Part shown: positions 56,135 through 64,000 of the stretch, piece by piece | Numbering within the stretch: the stretch's first letter is position 1 | How the letters are laid out: each line of letters begins with the position of its first letter | From: Pseudomonas frederiksbergensis | GTDB taxonomy: Bacteria > Pseudomonadota > Gammaproteobacteria > Pseudomonadales > Pseudomonadaceae | Direction: 5' to 3' | NCBI RefSeq assembly: GCF_003732705.1 | Contig: NZ_MOBR01000001.1 | Span: 90,886 to 154,885, forward strand | DNA length: 64,000 bases | Program-made: the position numbers and the translations under genes | Notes under the pieces: generated by a model | The model's database searches: none | What the model saw: only the letters and a program-made list of their open reading frames with translations | What the model was told of the DNA's origin: nothing

Positions 56135-57163
56135 ATGAGAAAACTCGTTATCTTGCTCGGCCTTGTGATGGCGTCGCTCTCTGCACTGGGAGCCGACATG
56201 TCTAACGGAGCCGATAACTTTTACAAAAGTGAGAAGGTCACGATGCAACGGGTGACCTTCAAAAATCAGTACCAGATGAACACTACGGGGAATCTGTTCA
56301 TCCCTAAAGATTTGAAGCCCGGTAGCAAAAGCGCGGCGATCATCGTTGGCCATCCCATGGGTGCGGTCAAAGAGCAGAGTTCGAACCTGTATGCCCAGAA
56401 ACTGGCGGATCAAGGTTTCGTGACCCTTGCCATCGATCTGTCGTTCTGGGGCGAAAGCGAAGGACAACCGCGCAACGCGGTCTCGCCAGAAATCTATGCC
56501 GAGGACTTCAGTGCAGCTGTTGATTACCTCGGCACACAGACGTTCATTGATCGGAACCGGATAGGTGTCCTGGGCATTTGCGGTAGCGGGAGCTTTGTCA
56601 TCAGCGCTGCCAAGATCGATCCTCGGATGAAGGCCATTGCCACGGTCAGCATGTACGACATGGGTGCGGCCAACCGCAATGGCCTGAAGCATTCCGTCAC
56701 TGTCGAGCAGAGAAAGCAAGCTATCGCCGCTGCTGCCGAGCAGCGTTATGTCGAGTTCACCGGAGGCGAAACCAAATACACCAGCGGAACTGTCCATGAG
56801 CTGACGGACAAATCCAACCCCATCGAACGCGAGTTCTACGATTTCTACCGCACGCCACGTGGTGAGTTCACTCCCAAAGGTCAGTCACCGTTGCTGACCA
56901 CTCACCCGACGCTGACCAGCAACGCCAAGTTCATGAACTTCTATCCGTTCAACGATATCGAGACGATCTCGCCACGCCCGATGTTGTTCATTGCCGGTGA
57001 AAATGCGCACTCGCGTGAGTTCAGTGAAGAGGCCTATCGACTGGCGGGTCAACCCAAAGAACTTGTGATCATTCCAGGTGCGGGCCACGTGGATCTCTAT
57101 GACCGGGTCGGCCTTATCCCGTTTGCCAAGCTGACCTCGTTCTTCAAAACCAGCCTTAAGTGA
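56135..57163 (+). CDS. exported alpha/beta hydrolase
   Basis: A 342-residue alpha/beta-hydrolase with a signal peptide (MRKLVILLGLVMASLSALGA). The oxyanion region is AIIVGHPMGAVKEQSSN near 65. The nucleophile elbow reads GICGSGSF near 150, so Cys or the following Ser occupies the usual GxSxG site. The catalytic-His region is PGAGHVDLYDR near 318. It resembles the YcjY/dienelactone-hydrolase-like group of periplasmic hydrolases of unknown substrate. It pairs with the MFS gene 81 bases downstream and the divergent LysR. Confidence 0.85.
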   Translation: MRKLVILLGLVMASLSALGADMSNGADNFYKSEKVTMQRVTFKNQYQMNTTGNLFIPKDLKPGSKSAAIIVGHPMGAVKEQSSNLYAQKLADQGFVTLAIDLSFWGESEGQPRNAVSPEIYAEDFSAAVDYLGTQTFIDRNRIGVLGICGSGSFVISAAKIDPRMKAIATVSMYDMGAANRNGLKHSVTVEQRKQAIAAAAEQRYVEFTGGETKYTSGTVHELTDKSNPIEREFYDFYRTPRGEFTPKGQSPLLTTHPTLTSNAKFMNFYPFNDIETISPRPMLFIAGENAHSREFSEEAYRLAGQPKELVIIPGAGHVDLYDRVGLIPFAKLTSFFKTSLK

Positions 57164-57244
57164 AATCTATCGCTGAGCGACCAGGCAACTGAGACGCCGG
57201 CCCTGCCATTGAGCGGGGCCTTTCGACGTGTTGGAGGAAATCAG

Positions 57245-58429
57245 ATGAGCAGCACCACCTTACCCATCCAGGCAGCGAGTCGACAGGTATGGGGAGCAGT
57301 CCTGGCGATGTCGCTGTGCGCCTTCGCCCTGGTGACTTCGGAGTTTCTGCCGGTGAGCTTGCTCACACCGATTGCGACCGATCTCGCGCTGACAGAAGGG
57401 CAGGCCGGGCAAGCGATTTCGATTTCTGGACTCTTTGCGGTTGTCACCAGTCTTTTCATCTCTTCAGTCATTCGCCGGCTCGACCGAAGGCCCGTTTTGC
57501 TTTTCCTGACAGCCTTGATGATTGCCTCAGGCACGCTCGTCGCTTTTGCCCCGAACTACTCGACACTGATGGTGGGCCGAGCCATTTTGGGAATCGCCAT
57601 TGGTGGCAGTTGGTCAATGTCGACTGCCGTCATGATGCGGATTGCACCTGAGCGTTTCGTGCCTAAGGCTATCGCTTTGATCCAGGGCGGCACCGCACTC
57701 GCCACGGCAGTTGCAGCCCCTATTGGCAGTTACATGGGGGGGCTGATCGGCTGGCGAGGTGCATTCTTCTGCGTGGTTCCGCTCGCCGCGCTGGCGCTCT
57801 GTTGGCAAGCATTCACGTTGCCGAAAATGCCTGGCCAAAATGAGTCTGGCTCTGTAGCGGATGTGTTTCGGCTATTAGGTAACGCCAAAGTCTCGCTGGG
57901 CATGGCAGCAGTGGCATTTTTGTTTATGGGGCAATTCGCGTTATTCACCTATCTGCGTCCGTTCCTGGAGTTGGTGACCCGCGTTGATGTGTCTGAACTC
58001 TCCCTGCTATTGCTGATTATCGGAATGGCCGGATTGATGGGCACGATGGTGATTGGCTCGGTGTTGAACAGAAGCCTTCATCGAGTGCTGATGATCATTC
58101 CATTTTTGATGTCGGGGATTGCTGCGGCTCTACTGGTGTTTGGCAGTTCGATGTGGGCGACAGCCGCTCTACTGGGGGTATGGGGCCTGATTGCGACGTG
58201 TGCACCTGTAGGTTGGTTCACATGGTTATCGCGCACGCTTCCACAAGATGCCGAAACCGGAGGTGGTCTGATGGTAGCGGTGATTCAGTTGGCGATCACA
58301 CTCGGCGCGACGGTGGGCGGGTTGCTCTATGACGGAGTTGGCTTCCAGGCAACATTCATCGCAAGTGCAGTATTTCTGTTGCTGGCTGCCGCGCTCGCAC
58401 GTTTGGTTATGCCGCAGAAGCATCCTTGA
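57245..58429 (+). CDS. MFS transporter, DHA1 (AraJ/YdhP-like) type
   Basis: A 394-residue 12-helix permease. The first helix contains SLCAFALVTSEFLPVSLLTP, typical of AraJ/SotB-like sugar or drug exporters, and VIRRLDRRPVLLFLTALM is loop 2-3. GGAGG lies before ATG 57245. It probably forms an operon with the hydrolase gene under the divergent LysR regulator. The substrate is unknown. Confidence 0.88.
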   Translation: MSSTTLPIQAASRQVWGAVLAMSLCAFALVTSEFLPVSLLTPIATDLALTEGQAGQAISISGLFAVVTSLFISSVIRRLDRRPVLLFLTALMIASGTLVAFAPNYSTLMVGRAILGIAIGGSWSMSTAVMMRIAPERFVPKAIALIQGGTALATAVAAPIGSYMGGLIGWRGAFFCVVPLAALALCWQAFTLPKMPGQNESGSVADVFRLLGNAKVSLGMAAVAFLFMGQFALFTYLRPFLELVTRVDVSELSLLLLIIGMAGLMGTMVIGSVLNRSLHRVLMIIPFLMSGIAAALLVFGSSMWATAALLGVWGLIATCAPVGWFTWLSRTLPQDAETGGGLMVAVIQLAITLGATVGGLLYDGVGFQATFIASAVFLLLAAALARLVMPQKHP

Positions 58430-58458
58430 GCCAGGAGAAAAATACCCTCCCGGAAACA

Positions 58459-58545
58459 ATGAACAGCGCTTTGTTGATCCTCAACTACCAGGTGGGCGTC
58501 GGCGATCAGGCCGATGCCCATGAAGCTTCTCTTCGTGCGGCGTAG
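58459..58545 (+). pseudogene. possible gene fragment (28 codons)
   Basis: A short frame MNSALLILNYQVGVGDQADA ends in a stop after 28 codons. The first residues resemble the start of isochorismatase-family hydrolases (ALLxIDxQ), so this may be a remnant. There is no ribosome site, and it lies just after the MFS gene. Confidence 0.2.
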
Positions 58546-58608
58546 GCAGTGGCGGCGGGCCGCAAAGCAACCTGCCGATGCGAGTCTTGTTTTCCGCTCC
58601 ACATATAG

Positions 58609-58642
58609 AAAAAGCGCCACTCAGGGAGTGGCGCTTTTTTTG
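58609..58642. terminator. bidirectional intrinsic terminator
   Basis: AAAAAGCGCCACTC-AGG-GAGTGGCGCTTTTTTT: a 10-bp GC stem with A-run before and T-run after, so it can serve the MFS transcript (plus) and the GGDEF-EAL transcript (minus), which converge here. Confidence 0.92.
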
Positions 58643-58666
58643 TGCCTGGTATTTACGGAGAGGTCA

Positions 58667-61600
58667 TTAATGCCTGGGCATTGGACTGCTTGGGCGTTTT
58701 ACATCGCGTTTTCGCCTGGCCGAGTCAGGGCTCGCAATGGGGCTCGGTTGAGCCAGCCGGGGCGTACGCAGTAACAGACTGATGTCCTCTGCGCTAACTG
58801 CTCTGCTGAAAAAGTGGCCCTGAATTTCATCGCAGCCGTTTTCACGCAGGAAAGTTTGCTGTTCTTGGGTTTCGACACCTTCGGCAATGACCTTGAGGTT
58901 CAGTTTGTGCCCCAACGAAATCACCGCGGTAGCGATGGCTTTGTCGTTCTCGTTGTCGGGCAGATCGCGCACGAAAGATTGGTCGATCTTGAGTCTCGCG
59001 ATCGGGAAGCTTTTCAATGCGGCGAGGCTGGAGTAGCCAGTGCCGAAGTCATCGATCGAGAGACTGATCCCCATTGTTTGCAGTTCTTTCATTTTGCTGA
59101 TGGCTTGCTGAAGGTCTTGCATGATCAGACTTTCGGTCAGCTCAAGTTCAAGGTACATCGGGTCCAGTCCGGTTTCTTGCAAGGCATGCCTCACGCGGTC
59201 GATCAGGTCCCTTTCGATGAACTGACGTGCTGAAATATTCACCGACATGGTGATCGGCGGACAGCCCGCATCCTGCCAGTCCTTGTTCTGTCTGCACGCG
59301 GTATGAATCACCCAGTCGCCGATGGGCACAATCAATCCGGTCTCTTCGGCCTGGGGAATGAATTTGATTGGAGGCACGATGCCGAGCTCGGGATGCTGCC
59401 AGCGGATCAGTGCCTCTACGCCGATAATCTGACCCGACTGCAAATCCACCTGTGGCTGGTACAGCAGCAGGAACTCGTCATGGTTGAGTGCGTTTCTAAG
59501 CCCGTCTTGCATGGCGAGCTTGCCCTGAACCTTGTTATTCATCTCGCTCGTATAGAACTGGTAACTGTTGCGACCCAACTCCTTGGCCCGGTACATGGCG
59601 GCGTCCGCGTTGCTGAGCAACGTGTCGGTATCGCTGCCGTCGGTAGGGTAGGTGGCCAGTCCCATGCTGCAGGTGACGTGGAGTGTATGTCCGCTGAGCT
59701 GAATCGGCCGCAGGATGGCTTCCTGGATTTTGTGCAGGGCAGGAGTAATGCCGTCCACGTCTGAAGGCTGGTCGAACAGGATAATCACAAACTCGTCGCC
59801 GCCCAGTCGCACGACGGTGTCGGTGCGACGGACACATTCCAGCATGCGCCGGGCGACGGTTTTCAGCAGCTCGTCACCAGCACTGTGCCCAAGGCTGTCA
59901 TTTACCAGTTTGAATTTGTCCAGATCGAGAAACACCACCGTCACCAGGCGGTTGTAGCGCTGAGCGTAAAGGATTGCCTGCTTGAGGCGATCTTCGAGCA
60001 ATGTGCGATTGGGCAGCCCGGTCAGTGCGTCATGGTCGCCCATATAGCGAATGCGTTTTTCGGTCAGTTGGCGTTCTATCGCAATGCCGGCCAGAGGTGT
60101 CGCCATGTCGATCAGCCGCGTTTCGGTCGCGCGAGGGCTGCGTACGGTGTTGGAGTACAAGGCAAACGTACCCAATACCTTTCGCTCATGGGACAGAATC
60201 GGTGTCGACCAGCAGGAGCGAAATCCATAGGGCGCAACGATTGAACGGTACGCCTCCCACAGCGGATCCAGTTCGATATCCGTGACGATGACCGGTTCTC
60301 GTCGATACACCGCGGTGCCGCAGGAACCGACGTTCGGACCGATCGCTATTCCGTCAATCAGCTGGTTATAGGCTTTCGGCAAACTGGGGGCAGCCCCGTG
60401 CAGCAAGTGCGTACCATCCTCATCCAGCACCAGGATGGACACCATCATCCCCTCCAGTTGGGATTCGACCAGGTGAGCCAGGCTGTCGAGGACTTCTGCC
60501 AGCTCGGTACTCCTGGCGATCAGCTCCAGGACATGACCTTGTCCGGCACGGATAATGGCTTCTTGCTCCAATCGGCTGTTTTGCACGGCGAGCCGCTCTG
60601 TGGCGATACTCAATTGGACCGTTCTTTTTTCCAGCTGAAGTCGGTCTTTAAGGAATTGATTCACCGCGCGAGCCATGTTGCCGATCTCGTCCTTCCCGTG
60701 TTCCGCCATCATCAAATGCGTTTTGTCCGTGTGCTCCTGACGCAATTGCCGGCTGATTTCATTCAGGCGCACGAGCACATGACGGCCCATGAAGACCCGG
60801 GTCACGAACCAGGCGAACACCAGGCTGGCGCCCAACATGATCAGCACCCATTGCTGACTACGATTTGAGGCCTCAACCAGGCGCTGCACGGCTTCGCGAT
60901 AGTCTTCGGTGTAAGCACTGGATTGCGCACGGGCCACCGCGACCAGAACCCCGGCCTCACTCTTCAGTTCCTCATTGAAGCGCTGTATGACGTTTTTCTG
61001 GTTGATGAGCCTCAGGCGAAGGGAGAAGAGATCGGGCGTCTCCAGATCAGCGTCGGGTAACTTGCCCGCCGTGCGTGACAGGCGCTCATATCGGGTCTGC
61101 AGCCGTTGCACGGCATCACTGTCAACCGCCTGGGGCAGATCGAAAAGTAGCACCGCCAGTTCGAGGCTGGCCTGGGTCTGGGTCGCGGTTAACCGCGCAG
61201 TGTGATCCGTCAGGGTTTGCTCGAAGGTGACCTCGGTTTGCAGCAGGCTTTCTCGCAGTTGCGCAACGATGTTGGCGGTATTGCGGAACATCTGGCTCGA
61301 CTGGTACATGTCCAGTATCGCCACGCCACTGTTCGCGGCCGTCAGCTGCTGCACCAGTTGATCAAGGGCTTCGAGCTGCTCGACGGTCGCCGCATAGCTT
61401 GAACGCAGGGCGTCGGGGGAGCGGGTTGTCAAAAGCTGATCGGTCTGGCGTTCGATCAGCAAAGTCCGCTGCAGCATGTCTTGCCCGTTTTGCATGCGGA
61501 CCAGTCGTTCATCTGTCAGTTGGCGGGTGGCGCTGTTTGACGTGCGCAAGGCGTAGACCGCCGTTGCACCACCCGCCAAGATCAGCAGCGCCAGCGTTAG

Positions 61601-61687
61601 AAACGCCAGCGTGAACTGCGCGCGTAGCGATTGCGGCAACAGCCAGCGTCCGAGTCGGGAAGTAACGTCCAATCTCAGGGATTCCAT
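58667..61687 (-). CDS. membrane HAMP-GAF-GGDEF-EAL c-di-GMP protein
   Basis: A 1006-residue protein. TM1 is near 25-48 (AQFTLAFLTLALLILAGGA), followed by a periplasmic helical domain of about 225 residues, TM2 near 278-300 (VLIMLGASLVFAWFVTRVFM), HAMP, and GAF about 385-540. The GGDEF domain has an intact RLGGDEFVIIL and an RRTD inhibitory site five residues before it. The EAL domain has GVEALIRWQHPE and the loop-6 DDFGTGYSSL. Both enzymatic signatures look complete, so it may make and degrade c-di-GMP. The ATG overlaps the upstream binding-protein gene by 13 bases and has no ribosome site of its own, implying coupled translation. Confidence 0.92.
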   Translation of the reverse strand: MESLRLDVTSRLGRWLLPQSLRAQFTLAFLTLALLILAGGATAVYALRTSNSATRQLTDERLVRMQNGQDMLQRTLLIERQTDQLLTTRSPDALRSSYAATVEQLEALDQLVQQLTAANSGVAILDMYQSSQMFRNTANIVAQLRESLLQTEVTFEQTLTDHTARLTATQTQASLELAVLLFDLPQAVDSDAVQRLQTRYERLSRTAGKLPDADLETPDLFSLRLRLINQKNVIQRFNEELKSEAGVLVAVARAQSSAYTEDYREAVQRLVEASNRSQQWVLIMLGASLVFAWFVTRVFMGRHVLVRLNEISRQLRQEHTDKTHLMMAEHGKDEIGNMARAVNQFLKDRLQLEKRTVQLSIATERLAVQNSRLEQEAIIRAGQGHVLELIARSTELAEVLDSLAHLVESQLEGMMVSILVLDEDGTHLLHGAAPSLPKAYNQLIDGIAIGPNVGSCGTAVYRREPVIVTDIELDPLWEAYRSIVAPYGFRSCWSTPILSHERKVLGTFALYSNTVRSPRATETRLIDMATPLAGIAIERQLTEKRIRYMGDHDALTGLPNRTLLEDRLKQAILYAQRYNRLVTVVFLDLDKFKLVNDSLGHSAGDELLKTVARRMLECVRRTDTVVRLGGDEFVIILFDQPSDVDGITPALHKIQEAILRPIQLSGHTLHVTCSMGLATYPTDGSDTDTLLSNADAAMYRAKELGRNSYQFYTSEMNNKVQGKLAMQDGLRNALNHDEFLLLYQPQVDLQSGQIIGVEALIRWQHPELGIVPPIKFIPQAEETGLIVPIGDWVIHTACRQNKDWQDAGCPPITMSVNISARQFIERDLIDRVRHALQETGLDPMYLELELTESLIMQDLQQAISKMKELQTMGISLSIDDFGTGYSSLAALKSFPIARLKIDQSFVRDLPDNENDKAIATAVISLGHKLNLKVIAEGVETQEQQTFLRENGCDEIQGHFFSRAVSAEDISLLLRTPRLAQPSPIASPDSARRKRDVKRPSSPMPRH

Positions 61688-62877
61688 TGGTGGCGGTAAA
61701 TGTCTCGATAGCCATTATCCGGGTCGTACTGGAACTTCTTCCCGCCGTCGAAGGCAATATTGTCGGCGTTGACCAGGTGAATCGGTGCTACGAAGCCGCT
61801 CACCGGCTGACCTGCAAACAGCCGGTTCAATTCATCCATCACTTGCCAGCCATGCAGATTGAGTGGCTCGGCCACGGTGACGGTCTGGTAGGTTTTTGCC
61901 TGGATGCGCAAGAAAGCCGAAGCGCTTCCATCACCGGCAGACAACAGACTGATGCCGTCACTGGGTATTGCGGCGTTGGTCAATGAGGCAATCGAGTAGT
62001 CGAAATAAATATCGTTGATAGCCAGCGTGTGGGTCCAACGCTTGCCATAGCGTTGAAGCAACTCCTTGGTGATCGTCGGCATCTTCTCGCCACTTTCGGA
62101 GATCGCGACATCGCGCACTTCCAGCAACGTACAGTCCCGACAGGCCCGAATGACATCTTCCATGGCCTTGGCTTTTGCCATGGCGATGCTGTACTTGGAG
62201 TCAGTCAGGATTACCACGCCGGCGTGTCCGTTTGACTGAGCCACTGCCGCCATCGCCGTGAGACGCGCCACTTCGAGCGGATCGGTCGTGACGTTCATGG
62301 CCACCGGCGTGCCGTCAATCGGCCCGGGGCGCGCCCCGGCGTGCCAGCCAACCACCGGCACATCCCTGTTGGCGAAGAGGACCAGCGCCGCATTGTTTTC
62401 AACAGCATCGGAGCCGCACAGAATCAGGCCGTCGGGTTTCGCTGCCAACGCATCGGCAAAAGCCTTTGCACGCCCGGCCGAAGATCCCGCGCCATCGAAG
62501 ATCTTCAGCGTCCAGCCCATCGCCTTGGCCGCCTCGCGAGCGCCTTGAGCGACCCCGACAATTCCACCGTTACGCAAATCTTCGGCGACAAAAGCGATGC
62601 TCTTGCCCCGCAAGGCTCGCGGACCGGATTCAGGGCCGCTCCAGCGAACGGCTCCGAGGGTGGCCCTGGAAACGACTTCCTGCGCTTGAATCACCGTAAC
62701 CGTGGCGTTTTCGGCGCCCGCTGCGGTTGGCAGATCCTGGCCGTATCCGGGAATTGCCGTGAAAAGACACAAAACCGTTATTGAAGCCATGCGGAGTCGC
62801 CAAGGCGTGATCAAACAGGTTCGATCTCCCCATAGGATGCCGGGTCTGGAGCCGATGGCGCGATCATAGACTGGCAT
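61675..62877 (-). CDS. periplasmic sugar-type binding protein (putative sensor)
   Basis: A 400-residue protein of the periplasmic-binding type-I (ribose/xylose-like) fold. After an unusually long N-terminus and hydrophobic segment (MASITVLCLFTAIPGYGQ), the mature part has KSIAFVAEDLRNGGIVGVAQ, KPDGLILCGSDAVENNAALV, HAGVVILTDSKYSIAMAKAK and VADNIAFDGG-like C-terminal elements. ATG 62877 has AAGGGA four bases upstream; ATG 62790 would give a shorter signal peptide but lacks a ribosome site. No permease or ATPase genes are adjacent. Instead it overlaps a GGDEF-EAL gene, so it probably serves as a ligand sensor rather than a transporter part. Confidence 0.8.
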   Translation of the reverse strand: MPVYDRAIGSRPGILWGDRTCLITPWRLRMASITVLCLFTAIPGYGQDLPTAAGAENATVTVIQAQEVVSRATLGAVRWSGPESGPRALRGKSIAFVAEDLRNGGIVGVAQGAREAAKAMGWTLKIFDGAGSSAGRAKAFADALAAKPDGLILCGSDAVENNAALVLFANRDVPVVGWHAGARPGPIDGTPVAMNVTTDPLEVARLTAMAAVAQSNGHAGVVILTDSKYSIAMAKAKAMEDVIRACRDCTLLEVRDVAISESGEKMPTITKELLQRYGKRWTHTLAINDIYFDYSIASLTNAAIPSDGISLLSAGDGSASAFLRIQAKTYQTVTVAEPLNLHGWQVMDELNRLFAGQPVSGFVAPIHLVNADNIAFDGGKKFQYDPDNGYRDIYRHQWNP

Positions 62878-63234
62878 GGCGTCCCTTTTTGCCAAGAGTG
62901 CAGCGTTCACTGTTCGAAAGGATAGTCGGTTCTGCTGTTAGCAGGTCGTTTGTGGGTGAAGTGCGCGAATTTTAGTTTTGAATATTCAGGAACGGGGGCA
63001 GGGGGCCATGGTGCGAAGCGAGGGGTGAAGGTTAATTGCGTCGTTGATTACATTGGGTGGTTTTATGAGGCTTCGGCTTTGCGTGAAAACCAGGCGAAAC
63101 GGCAGTCGGAATTTTTGTTTGGGTGCGATTTGTTGGGCTGTGCTGAGGGACGGATCGCGTTTTCTAGATTCACTTCGCCGCTTTCTGCGAAAAACTATTC
63201 CTCAGCGTGTTTCTCAGTTGATGCGTTATGAGTG

Positions 63235-63263
63235 GCGGCTAACGGCCAGAAGCGGTCATTGGC
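63235..63263. repeat. short repeat element, left copy
   Basis: GCGGCTAACGGCCAGAAGCGGTCATTGGC, inverted relative to GCCGCTTTTGGCCGAACGC at 63868 (14 of 20 bases match). The preceding 63 kb-end gap (62911-63234) contains open frames of 79-93 codons, none with a convincing start or protein-like composition. Confidence 0.5.
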
Positions 63264-63315
63264 TTCGGCAGGTATTGGCCTAGACTGGGTCAACTCAATA
63301 ATCGAAGGACATAGA

Positions 63316-63822
63316 ATGCTTATTGACTTCAGCGGCCTTCCAGGTACTGGAAAAACGACTATAGCAAGCGACCTTGCCACCAGAACAAGTGCGGTGTATC
63401 TGCGGATCGATACGATTGAGCAGGCTATCCGAAACTCCGGTGCTCTGGCACAAGACGTGGGGCGGAGCGGTTATATGGTCGCTAATGAGCTTGCTCTGAG
63501 CAATCTTCGTTTTGGCAGTACTGTCATAGTCGACTGTGTTAACCCAGTAATCGAAAGCCGAAACGCGTGGAGCGAGATCGCTACTCGCTCTGGTACTCCA
63601 TTAGTGAATATCCAGGTGGTTTGTTCTGATAAATATGAACACCAGCGACGGGTAGAAACCAGGAAGATTGATATTCCTGGCCTGTCGCCACCAACCTGGC
63701 AGTCTGTATTGGATCATGAATATGAGCCGTGGGATAACGCTCCGTTTGATATCGACACAGCCTTGACGTCTCCGGCGGAGGCAGTTGCAATGATCACTAA
63801 ACGATTTTTATCCGAGGAGTAG
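63316..63822 (+). CDS. small P-loop kinase-like protein
   Basis: A 168-residue nucleotide-binding protein starting MLIDFSGLPGTGKTTIASDL: Walker A GLPGTGKT at residues 7-14. It has LRIDTIEQAIR near 33-43 and VIVDCVNPVIESRNAW near 70-85, as in adenylylsulfate-kinase/zeta-toxin-like or AAA_33 kinases. ATG 63316 has AAGGA upstream; the 63232 frame runs through the repeat. Its codon use is noticeably less GC-rich than the rest of the window (many A/T third positions), suggesting acquisition. The phosphorylated substrate is unknown. Confidence 0.8.
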   Translation: MLIDFSGLPGTGKTTIASDLATRTSAVYLRIDTIEQAIRNSGALAQDVGRSGYMVANELALSNLRFGSTVIVDCVNPVIESRNAWSEIATRSGTPLVNIQVVCSDKYEHQRRVETRKIDIPGLSPPTWQSVLDHEYEPWDNAPFDIDTALTSPAEAVAMITKRFLSEE

Positions 63823-63865
63823 CGCCAGCTAAAAGCTCTACATAGCAAGGGGCGATCAGCAGACG

Positions 63866-63960
63866 CTTGCCGCTTTTGGCCGAACGCTGGCGGTCAAGAA
63901 CGGCGGCTTTCGGCCATAAGCAGCCATTCGTGAATGTCCGTTTACGACCCCAAGTAGCCC
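63866..63960. repeat. short repeat elements, right copies
   Basis: CTTGCCGCTTTTGGCCGAACGC (63866 on) and a second relative ACGGCGGCTTTCGGCCATAAGC (63900 on) lie after the kinase gene, in the opposite orientation to the element at 63235. The last 40 bases of the window show nothing else. Confidence 0.5.
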
Positions 63961-64000
63961 TTCGAGCGATGCAAAGGTGAACTGGTAAAGTTGAATCTGC

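Noticed and set aside
62950..63231. 93-codon frame upstream of the kinase gene
   Set aside because: It has no ribosome site and an un-protein-like composition, and a competing frame of similar length overlaps it.

Overview
The window is chromosomal DNA of a Pseudomonas of the P. fluorescens group. This follows from the gacA (TTG start)-uvrC-pgsA-tRNA-Gly order, the high GC, the many REP-type palindromes (core CGCGAGCAGGCTCGCTCCCAC) and a gene content that is pseudomonad throughout. No phage, insertion sequence, CRISPR array or rRNA was seen.

Layout. 0-10.7 kb: a two-HKD phospholipase-D-like protein, pyruvate dehydrogenase PoxB, an old-yellow-enzyme (OYE) gene divergent from a MerR regulator, a DHA2 multidrug exporter divergent from a LysR regulator, a TerC/CBS membrane protein and a thioredoxin. 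11-17.8 kb: a catabolic cluster of polar-amino-acid ABC transporter, RidA, IclR regulator, DSD1-type PLP enzyme and 2-keto-3-deoxygluconate kinase, which together look like a route for a 2-amino-3-hydroxy sugar acid such as D-glucosaminate. 17.9-22 kb: a parvulin, a PAS-rich hybrid histidine kinase and a divergent orphan PilU-like ATPase. 22.1-28.1 kb: acetoacetate-CoA ligase, 3-hydroxybutyrate dehydrogenase, GntP permease and a sigma-54 activator (HbcR type), with a sigma-54 promoter visible before the permease. 28.2-33.8 kb: a YejABEF-type peptide ABC transporter in an overlapping operon. 33.9-36.6 kb: a second parvulin, a lipase without signal peptide, and a protein of three Ig-like repeats.

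36.6-38.2 kb: a DAHP synthase preceded by two short aromatic-rich leader ORFs that flank a strong intrinsic terminator. This is a transcription-attenuation architecture and the most striking regulatory signal in the window. 38.3-42.2 kb: acetyltransferase, gacA, uvrC, pgsA, tRNA-Gly. 42.3-46.6 kb: an accessory-looking block behind the tRNA with a small HTH protein, a GAF-PAS hybrid kinase, a ClpP-like protein and a KGG-repeat stress protein. 47-58.6 kb: a second OYE, a three-subunit molybdenum hydroxylase with a tri-heme cytochrome, two MFS exporters each beside LysR genes, and an exported alpha/beta hydrolase. 58.7-62.9 kb: a periplasmic sugar-binding protein whose gene overlaps a HAMP-GAF-GGDEF-EAL gene, suggesting a ligand-controlled c-di-GMP switch. 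63.3-63.8 kb: a small P-loop kinase between related short repeats.

REP pairs fill many intergenic gaps. A second, roughly 110-bp palindromic family occurs three times (14.6, 16.8 and 24.1 kb), each time inside or next to a catabolic operon. All assignments rest on reading the sequence and recalled family knowledge; no search was run.
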